Of a stretch of 64,000 nt of DNA, positions 57,103 through 64,000 are shown in pieces. This DNA is from Cheiracanthium punctorium (lineage: Eukaryota; Arthropoda; Arachnida; Araneae; Cheiracanthiidae), in NCBI GenBank assembly GCA_038373885.1, contig JAWZYV010000080.1, positions 248,001-312,000 on the forward strand, written 5' to 3'. The position numbers were made by a program, and so were the translations under genes. The notes beneath the pieces were generated by a model that did not search any database, had not been told where the DNA came from, and worked only from the letters and a program-made list of their open reading frames with translations. Within the stretch, counting starts at the first letter, position 1; the number at the start of each line of letters is the position of its first letter.

Positions 57103-59049
57103 ATAATTTTCTTTAATTTTGTAACATCTATTTTAGCATGCTACAAATGAGTCTTGGCTGCCACAACAATACTTTTCCAGTGTTATATCTGCAGGCAATT
57201 TACTTCAACCTTTTTAAATTTATTGGATCTAAATCATGTTAAACATAGTTTAACATTATTGTGGGACGTCTGAATCTCTTTCTCAATCCCTTAGGTTTTC
57301 AAAAAACAGCTTTTACTGGGTGCTGTCTGTGATTCTCCACATGTGGTTTAATCAACTGTGTATGTTGCTTCTGATTATTTCAGATCTTGCAAATAGTTAA
57401 AATAATAGCTACATGGAAAGTAATTAGTGTTACTGCAAATAAAGTGACACTTGGGTTTTTGATATGACAGAGAATAAAATGAGTTTTAGTAGGTTATATC
57501 ACTCAAAAACCTACGTGCTTTGAAACAGCTTTAAATAAAGGATAAATGTAAATTGATTTATGAATTAATGTTTTTAATTAAGAGCCGTTGCAAAAGCTAA
57601 TCGGGCAGGTCAATGGAAAAATGTTCCCATCACCATCTCAGAATTTCATGATTTTATTTTATTGTGTTGCCTTACCCTAGGAAAGAACAAATCTGAAATA
57701 TTTTTGATTTACCTCTTTTAGTTTTGGAGTTATGGGGGGTCAATGTACCCCAGAGGAGCAACGTCGAATTAATTGAGGACCATTTTTGCCACTTTATTGT
57801 CTCGACTGTGACTGGCTCAGAGGTGCTTCAGAGAATTTTTTCATTTTATCCTATAATATACCTTGTATATTAACATCTAAAATTGAAAATTCATTCGAAA
57901 ATTGTCAGAGCCCCAAATTAGGGCCCCCCAAAATACCCCCAATTTCATAAAAAACACTTTAAGAATGCTTTAAATCTTGGCTCTGACTCGATACAGAAAA
58001 ATTTTATGCTCAGTGCAGTTATATATCTTCATATAAAGTGAATCCAATGTTAAAAATTTTTGAAGGCGCCCAGGGCCCCCGGTACGGGGCCCCAAACAGG
58101 ATCCTTAGCGCTAATTTACGCAATTTCGAAGCATTGGTACAGCTGAAGCCGACTTCCCACAGGAGAACTATTGACATGGAGATGTATCAACATAGTAGTT
58201 TGATATTATGAAAAAAACATTTCTTGAAGGTAGAACTGTTTCCAAGAAAAATCCCAAAAAGTACCTCCCTATTTGGGACATTCCACTGGCACGCATGGGG
58301 GCATTTCGGCATTACTTTTAGAAGTTTAACCGACAGGGACACTCAAAAATTCTAGCACATGACGCTATAAGGACATCTCTGTAACTACTGAATCGATTCT
58401 AAAGATCTTTTAACTGAAAGCTACACTATTCCTGAATAATATAGGCCAAAATTCATGCATGCAGCAGAATATACAGGAACACTCAAAATAATTCATAAAC
58501 ATTGCCGTAACTGTCTCCATTCGTCACTCAAATTTATTCAAATTTTATTATTAAACTCCATTCAAATTTTTGAACAGTGATTCTAAAGTTCTTTTCACTG
58601 AAAGCTACACTATTCCTGAGTAACATAACACACTAATTTTTAACATTGGATTCACTTTATATGAAGATATATAATTGCACTTTTCAAAAATTTGAATAGA
58701 GTTTAATAAAATCTGAATAAATTTGTGTGGCGAATGGAGACAGTTACTACAATGTTTACGAATTATTTTGAGTATTCCTGTAAATTATGCTGCATGCATA
58801 AATTTTAGCCTATATTACTCTGGAATAGTGTAGCTTTCAGTGAAAAGATCTTTAGAATCACTTAAAAAATTTGTATGGAGTTGAATAAAATTTGAATCAA
58901 TTTGAGTGGCGAATGGAGACAGTTATGGCAATGTTTACGAATTATTTTGAGTGTATTTAGTTAAAATTCAAACACGGAAATACCTTAGTTATATAATTAA
59001 AACCATTAAAATTTCCGTAAAATCTCAAAAACATGCACCATTTGAGCAC

Positions 59050-59080
59050 TTTCGGCAGTTCAATCCACTGCCGTCTTCAG
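59050..59080 (-). ncRNA. Hammerhead-like stem-loop, Penelope dimer 2 minus arm
   Basis: On the minus strand: CTGAAGA, C, stem GGCAG, loop TGGATTGAA, stem CTGCC, GAAA. It has the core order of a hammerhead with one core change (CTGAAGA). Confidence 0.45.
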
Positions 59081-59099
59081 AACTGAGCCCGTCTGGCTT

Positions 59100-59521
59100 G
59101 CTCCCCGCTTCTTCATTAATTCTTGCCACGATTCCTCCTATTTGCACATGCGCTATGTCGTTGACAGCTCCCTCTTGTGTCATTATTTCCAACGCTTCCC
59201 GTCTTAATCCATAATTGTGATTATTGTAATTAGCTATTTTCTTGACATTTGCAAGTCTATATTTATATTTTCTTTTAAGGCTAGGCGGGAAAGGGCGGTA
59301 CTCTGTCTATTGTATTTTATATCGTTTATATGTTCTTTAATTCTATCTTTAATTTTTCTTTTTGTAACACCAATGTAGTATCCGGGAAGGTTGGATTCTC
59401 TATAAGTAAAATTTATTTGTAAATACCTACAGTTTCTAGAGGGTTTATTTTGTCTTTATCTGACCGGATTCTTTTAAAGATATTGCAATTGGGTTTAATC
59501 GGGATACGGAGGTTCATTTTA
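59100..59521 (-). pseudogene. GIY-YIG nuclease fragment, dimer 2 minus arm
   Basis: The minus strand starts MNLRIPIKPN, passes a lost base in the GIYKIN region (AAATAAATTTTAC reads through a shortened TTTACAAATAAA), and keeps YYIGVTKRKIKDRIKEH and EALEIMTQEGAVNDIAHVQI. Frameshifts make it inactive. Confidence 0.75.
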
Positions 59522-59670
59522 CGGTCAGTATTATAAGCCATAGTTAAAAAGGTAATTCTAAGTAAAATCTCGAACATACCCAGTAGTAAAGGAGGAAAAG
59601 TAGTTTAAAGGAGAATTAATATTTATTGTAAGGTGATGAAAGAGACCGTCAAACGCACGGCGATGCCAAA

Positions 59671-60105
59671 TGAACCTCTGTATCCCGATTAAACCCAATT
59701 GCAATATCTTTAAAAGAATCCGGTCAGATAAAGACAAAATAAACCCTCTAGAAACTGCAGGTATTTACAAAATAAATTTTACTTATAGAGAATCCAACCT
59801 TCCCGGATACTACATTGGTGTTACAAAAAAGAAAAATTAAAGAACACATAAACGATATAAAATACAATAGACAGAGTACCGCCCTTTCCCCCCTAGCCTT
59901 AAAAGAAAATATAGATATAGATTTCATAAATGTGAAGAAAATAGCCAATTACAATAACCACAGTTATGGCTTGAAACGGGAAGCGTTGGAAATAATGACA
60001 CAAGAGGGAGCTGTCACTGACATGGCGCATGCGCAAATAGAGGAATCGTGGCAAGAATTAATGAAGAAGCGGGGAGCAAGCCAGACGAAGACGGCAGTGG
60101 ATTGA
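59671..60105 (+). pseudogene. GIY-YIG nuclease fragment, dimer 2 plus arm
   Basis: It begins MNLCIPIKPNCNIFKRIRSD, includes the GIYKINFTYRESN segment and YYIGVTK, then shifts frame by loss of sequence before IKEHINDIKYNRQST. The tail KREALEIMTQEGAVTDMAH is intact. It is non-functional. Confidence 0.78.
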
Positions 60106-61645
60106 ACTGCCGAAAGCGCTCAAATGGTGCGTGTTTTTTAGATTTTACGGAAATTTTAATGGCTTTTAATGGTTTTAATTATATAACTTATTTTGAGTGT
60201 TCCTGTAAATTATGCTGCATGCTTGAATTTTAGCCTATGTTATTCAGGAATAGTTTAGCTTTCAGTGAAAAGATCTTTAGAATCGATTCAGTAGTTAGAG
60301 ATGTCCATATAGTGTCATGCGCTAGAATTTTTGAGTGCCCCTGTAAAAGAACTAGTTACGCTGCATGCTGAAAGGTAGCCTATATTACTCAGGAATAGTG
60401 TAGCTTTCCATCAGTGAAAAAATTTTTCGGATCGGTTCAGTAGTTAGAGATCCCCATACAGCATAATGTAATTCTTATGAGTGCCCCTGTAAAATAACTA
60501 TTTGTGATATATGGAGGATATATTTGAGATATATGAAGAATAAGTTAATATTCAATATTGCCACTGTCGAATTAACTTCTAAAAGTGACGCCGAAATACC
60601 CCCATGCGTGCCAGTGGAATGTCCCAAATAGGGAGGTACTTTTTGAGATTTTTCTTGGAAACAGTTGTATCTTCAAGAAATGTTTTTTCATAATATCAAA
60701 CTACTATGTTGATACTACATCTTCATGTCAATAGTTCTCCTGTGGGAAGTCGGCTTCAGTTGTACCAATGCTTCGAAATTGCATAAATTAGCGCTAAGGA
60801 TCCTGTTTGGGGCCCCGTACCGGGGGCCCTGGGCGCCTTCAAAAATTTTTAACATTGGATTCACTTTATATGAAGATATATAACTGCACTGAGCATAAAA
60901 TTTTTCTGTATCGAGTCAGAGCCAAGATTTAAAGCATTCTTAAAACGGTATTTTCTATGAAATTGGGGGTATTTTGGGGTGTCCTAATTTGGGGCTCTGA
61001 CAATTTTCGATTTTTAATTTGAGATGTTAATATACAAGGTATATTATAGGATAAAATGAAAAAATTCTCTGAAGCACCTCTGAGCCAGTCACAGTCGAGA
61101 CAATAAAGTGGCAAAAATGGCCCTCAATTAATTCGACGTTGCTCCTCTGGGGTACTTTGACCCCCCCCCCCCCCTCCATAACTCCAAAACTAAAAGAGGT
61201 AAATCAAAAATATTTCAGATTTGTTCTTTCCTTGGGTAAGGCAACACAATAAAATAAAATCATGAAATTCTGAGATGGTGATGGGAACGTCCTGCCTGAT
61301 TTGTCCCTGCAACGCCTCTTAAACACACATCTTAACCTGAAAGCTTAATTTAGTAATAATTGTAATAAATACAGACACCTTTCTGAAGAAATGATATTCA
61401 AGAATGCTACAGCATATAAAAAATGAAATGAATAGCTTAATGATGAAAATAATTCAATGCACAGTAAATAAGATATTAAAGAAAAATAGTTGCATTTCTG
61501 TTTGATCTATTACAATTTAAAAATTCTCACTTCATTATTTTTGTTTCTTGATTCTGTAAGGAAAACAAAGATGGCTTAATAAACCAGGTTAATTTTGATT
61601 AAAAACCTGTTAATAATTTGCTTTCTTTTCTTTAAATTTTATTTA

Positions 61646-61709
61646 TTAATTTACACCAAATTTTAATGCCTTCAGAAGCTTTAACTCTTCCATTGTTGTC
61701 TGCCTTTTC
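61646..61709 (-). other. Alternative read-through or mini-exon of the gamma-subunit gene
   Basis: The frame of the CaaX exon stays open to TAA at 61646, ending MEELKLLKALKFGVN, with AATAAATAAA overlapping the stop. Between them, 61710-61742 looks like a 33-nt intron (GTATGTTAATG ... TTTTATTCCAG). This is very short for a spliced intron. It could be a rare alternative end; the distal splice is preferred because it yields a normal CaaX terminus. Confidence 0.3.
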
Positions 61710-61742
61710 CTGGAATAAAACAAAATAAAAGCATTAACATAC

Positions 61743-61847
61743 CATATGATTATACAGCCTTTAATATCTCTATATGGGTTGTCGGATGGGCTCATACCAG
61801 TAACAAGAACATCCGTTTTCTGATGTTCATTGCAATATTTCATAAGA
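61743..61847 (-). CDS. G protein gamma subunit, last coding exon with CaaX box
   Basis: After a TTCTTTCAG acceptor the exon encodes LMKYCNEHQKTDVLVTG, then MSPSDNPYRDIKGCIII. The pattern L..YC.EH...D.L..G.P.S.NP.R..K.C.II is the C-terminal half of heterotrimeric G protein gamma subunits, with Cys of the CaaX box as the prenylation site that anchors G-beta-gamma to the membrane. The genomic reading frame has TGG, not a stop, after CIII. A donor GTATGT follows TG, so splicing to the exon at 54201 would give TGA. The N-terminal exon lies beyond the right edge. The exact paralogue cannot be named. Confidence 0.75.
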
Positions 61848-61960
61848 CTGAAAGAACATATAATATATTAGAATTCATAAAGTACTAAACATATAAAGTT
61901 AAAATATAGTTAAAAGCCGTAAAAACTCCATAAAAAGTTTAAAAACAAACCATTTAGCAC

Positions 61961-61990
61961 TTTCGGCAACTAGGCCGCTGCCATCTTCGG
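61961..61990 (-). ncRNA. Hammerhead-like stem-loop, Penelope copy 3
   Basis: On the minus strand: CCGAAGA, T, stem GGCAGC, loop GGCCTA, stem GTTGCC, GAAA. Stem II is conserved with an A-T to G-C change at its second pair relative to dimer 1. The CUGAUGA core is mutated, so it is probably inactive. Confidence 0.45.
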
Positions 61991-62419
61991 AACTGGCGAG
62001 CTCGTTCCCAGCTTCATCATTTCGAGCCATGTATCCTCTATCTGAGTATGCATCGTGTCGTTGGCGGCACCCTCTTGTGTTATTATTTTTAACTCTTCCC
62101 GTTTTAAACTATAACTGTGGTTATTGTAGTTGGCTATTTTCTTAACATTTATGAAATCTATATCAATATTTTCTTTTAATGCTAAGCGGGAGAGGGCAGT
62201 ACTTTGTCCATTATATTTTATATCACTAATGTGCTCTTTAATTCTATCCTTAATTTTTCTTTTTGTCACACCAATGTAATGTCCGGGAAGGTTAGATTCT
62301 TTATAAGTAAAATTTATTTTGTAGACTCCTGCCATTTCTAAAGGGTTTATTTTGTCTTTGTCGGATCGAATTCTTTTAAAAATATTGCGATTAGGTTTAA
62401 TTGGGATACGGAGGTTCAT
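61970..62419 (-). CDS. Penelope-like GIY-YIG endonuclease, copy 3
   Basis: A 149-codon frame begins MNLRIPIKPNRNIFKRIRSD and contains GVYKINFTYKESN, then HYIGVTKRKIKDRIKEH, with ALSRLALKENIDIDFINV and KREELKIITQEGA downstream. The first motif is GVY rather than GIY, a tolerated variant, and YIG is intact. The reading frame is uninterrupted through the nuclease, but the RT upstream is broken, so the element is defective. Confidence 0.8.
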   Translation of the reverse strand: MNLRIPIKPNRNIFKRIRSDKDKINPLEMAGVYKINFTYKESNLPGHYIGVTKRKIKDRIKEHISDIKYNGQSTALSRLALKENIDIDFINVKKIANYNNHSYSLKREELKIITQEGAANDTMHTQIEDTWLEMMKLGTSSPVPKMAAA

Positions 62420-62948
62420 TTCACGGGCAAGTTTAGAAAATTTTTCAGCGAGAATACAACAGTAGGGGATCGGGTGAGAAAATGTGGGTTTTTCTTTCTG
62501 TGCATCATTAATGCGGTTTAGTTTCTTTTTCCTATTTTTGATTAAGTGGGAAACAATATTTCAGGGGTATTTGGCTTCTTGTGAAAATTGTATAAATTGT
62601 AGTTCTTCTTTTAGTAGTTTTTGGTTGGAACATATTTCGAGAGCTCTATTGATATGGAAACGAAGAATTGAGATTTAGTTATAGGTAGTTTTTGATGAGT
62701 AGTTAACTATTTTATTGTTATTGGTGGGTTTTCGATAGACAGTAATTTCGATATTGCTTGGGGTGGTTCTTATTATTTTGACGTCGAGGAAGTTTAAGCT
62801 ATTGTGTTGTTCTATTTCCATAGTGAATTGAATATTTTTATCTAAAGTGTTTATTTCATCGAGGATATTACCAATGCTATTGTTATCTACTATTGCGAAA
62901 ACATCATCAACATAACGAAACCAGTATTTGATGTGGGGGTGAAAGGTT

Positions 62949-63272
62949 TTAATGATTATAGTTTCTCATTTTCCATTCTGCTATTATTCCGGAGATCGGG
63001 GAGCCCATAGGGACACCTTTATTTTGTTTATAAAATTTACCATTAAATTGGAAATAGGAATTATTCAGGATGAGGGATAAGGCATTTTTAAGTGTTATGG
63101 TAATATCTGCATTAAATGAGTTCTCTATTTCTTTACCTATTGTATTGAACATTTCTGAGGTGTCTATTGATGAATATAAATTAGTAACATCGAAGCTGAC
63201 CATTGAGACTGAATTTGAGAAGTGTATGTTATTTAACTGTTTTAAAAAATCACTAGTGGAGTTGAGGGACAA
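62949..63272 (-). pseudogene. Penelope-like RT fragment (motifs A and B), copy 3
   Basis: The frame includes MVSFDVTNLYSSIDTSEMFN, then LILNNSYFQFNGKFYKQNKG and VPMGSPISGIIAEWKMRN. FDVTNLYSSID holds the catalytic Asp of RT motif A. A frameshift near 62950 separates it from YWFRYVDDVF (about 62895-62935). Confidence 0.82.
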
Positions 63273-63678
63273 GCTTGAGTTAGGTATTAGTTGTTTTAAT
63301 ATGGTTTTTAGATATTTTTCAAGTAGGTATGTAGGACCTTTGCATTTACTAACTATTGGGCGGAGGGATGGGGGATTTTTGTGATCTTTATATTTGCCAA
63401 AATTACGGGGAGCGAAAGCAGTAGGATTAATTAATTGTTGTGTTTATTGTCGGGCCAGCTGCCTTTACTTATAATTTCTTTTAGGATATTGTTCAGTTTG
63501 GTGGTAGGGTCTTTATTTAACACGCTAACGTCTAGTTTATTGATAGTTACTAGCATTTTGGTTATGTAATCTTTCTTATCTAAAATGATGATTTTTCCTG
63601 TTTTATCTGAGCTGAGGCTGGGTTATCTTTCAGTGACCTCACCACATTACAATAAGTATTAAATTCCACATAAGAGCA

Positions 63679-63711
63679 AAAGTTACAATGAATTATTCAT
63701 TGTAACTTTTG
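63679..63711. repeat. Perfect short palindrome
   Basis: AAAAGTTACAATGAA and TTCATTGTAACTTTT, arms of 15 bp, meet over a two-base TA-like centre. It lies at the 5' edge of Penelope copy 3. Confidence 0.8.
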
Positions 63712-64000
63712 GGTATGTTTGAGATTCTATATATAATTACAGCCGGTAAATACTTGGTACACAGTCTATTTGACCAATTTGCCAAGTACTTGGTGATCGG
63801 CCAAATTTCTAATTTAGACCGAGTGCTCAGCAGATAGCGAGTAATTATAAGATTTTATAAGTGTTTTTTAAACATTATTGAACTGATTTGTAAAAAATTG
63901 TTGAATATATAAATAATATATGCAATAATAAATGAAAGCTTAAGAATATTATAATATATTTATACAATAGGTATACAAAAAAGCAATAATAATAATAAAA
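63712..64000. other. AT-rich DNA at right edge
   Basis: No gene or element was recognised. It is expected to be intron of the gamma-subunit gene, whose N-terminal exon should lie further right. Confidence 0.4.

Larger units (their letters stand above)
58954..60187. mobile_element. Penelope-like inverted dimer 2 (12-bp target duplication)
   Basis: The minus-strand arm 58954-59524 and plus-strand arm 59668-60187 both hold only the GIY-YIG nuclease and 3' end. They are separated by 143 bp of unrelated DNA. The 12-bp repeat TTATTTTGAGTG flanks them (58942-58953, 60188-60199). The uninterrupted relative AATTATTTTGAGTATTCCTG is present at 58741 in the host element. Only the left arm has the 34-nt 3' extension, as in dimer 1. 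Confidence 0.87.
57582..61318. mobile_element. TTAA-flanked foldback transposon with nested Penelope dimer
   Basis: The ends GAGCCGTTGCAAAAGCTAAT (left) and GAGGCGTTGCAGGGACAAAT (right, reverse complement) are each next to TTAA (57578-57581, 61319-61322). The arms are long inverted repeats of roughly 1.1 kb or more: for example GGCGCCCAGGGCCCCCGG at 58068 and its mirror near 60825. Without the Penelope insertion the element is about 2.5 kb and nearly all arm. TTAA targeting suggests Kolobok, Sola3 or piggyBac types; the terminus does not decide. No transposase was recognised. Confidence 0.82.
61885..63680 (-). mobile_element. Penelope-like element, single copy 3 (5' truncated)
   Basis: A minus-strand copy runs from near the RT N-terminus (YCNVVRSLKDNP, then DKTGKIIILDKKDYI) through SFDVTNLYSSID, GVPMGSPISGIIAEW, YWFRYVDDVFAIVDNN, LEICSNQKLLKEE-like linker and GIY-YIG to a hammerhead-like end at 61961. 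The RT is broken by frameshifts at about 62950, 62680 and 63440. It is the most extensive RT in the window. Target duplications were not resolved. It lies in the intron upstream of the gamma-subunit CaaX exon. Confidence 0.85.

Noticed and set aside
61743..61847. Gamma-subunit exon as a processed pseudogene because the CaaX is not followed by a stop
   Set aside because: A consensus acceptor and donor flank the exon, and the donor allows a split TGA; a processed copy would lack these.

Overview
This is a eukaryotic window, AT-rich, with long introns and many nested transposons. GT-AG introns, an arthropod-like set of mobile elements (Penelope-like elements with GIY-YIG endonuclease, pogo/mariner, hAT, Helitron helicase remnants) and three conserved animal genes suggest an arthropod, probably a chelicerate. 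The taxon is an inference. No bacterial or viral gene set is present.

Host genes. (1) An ABCF1 orthologue runs on the minus strand from its start codon at 29066 to the left edge. Twelve coding exons give about 494 residues: a charged N-terminal tail, the complete first ATP-binding domain and the linker. The second ATP-binding domain lies beyond position 1. (2) A YJU2B (CCDC130) orthologue runs on the plus strand. Six exons from 32690 to 49397 encode everything except the initiator methionine, which must sit in an upstream exon. The two genes diverge from about 29.1-29.6 kb. (3) The 3' part of a G protein gamma subunit gene lies on the minus strand at 61743-61847. Its CaaX stop codon appears to be completed by splicing to a 3' UTR exon at 54201, across a 7.5-kb intron full of transposons.

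Mobile DNA. ABCF1 intron 2 holds a 5.9-kb inverted dimer of a Penelope-like element (20093-25985) with a 12-bp target duplication, inserted in an older tandem repeat. A piggyBac-type MITE has since entered one arm and a 3.1-kb DNA transposon with 8-bp target duplication the other; each opposite arm preserves the empty site. The gamma-subunit intron holds a 2.7-kb hAT element and a TTAA-flanked foldback element (57582-61318), itself interrupted by a second Penelope inverted dimer. A third, single Penelope copy is at 61885-63680. Hammerhead-like stem-loops mark the Penelope 3' ends. ABCF1 intron 10 contains a palindromic tandem array with three tRNA-like sequences. Pogo-type elements, MITEs, a LINE fragment, a mariner remnant, a Helitron helicase remnant and simple repeats fill much of the rest.

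How the parts relate. The host genes are housekeeping or signalling genes: translation-associated ABC ATPase, splicing-associated protein and heterotrimeric G protein subunit. They are neighbours without an obvious functional link. The transposons are passengers in introns and intergenic DNA. Their nesting gives a clear relative history of insertion.
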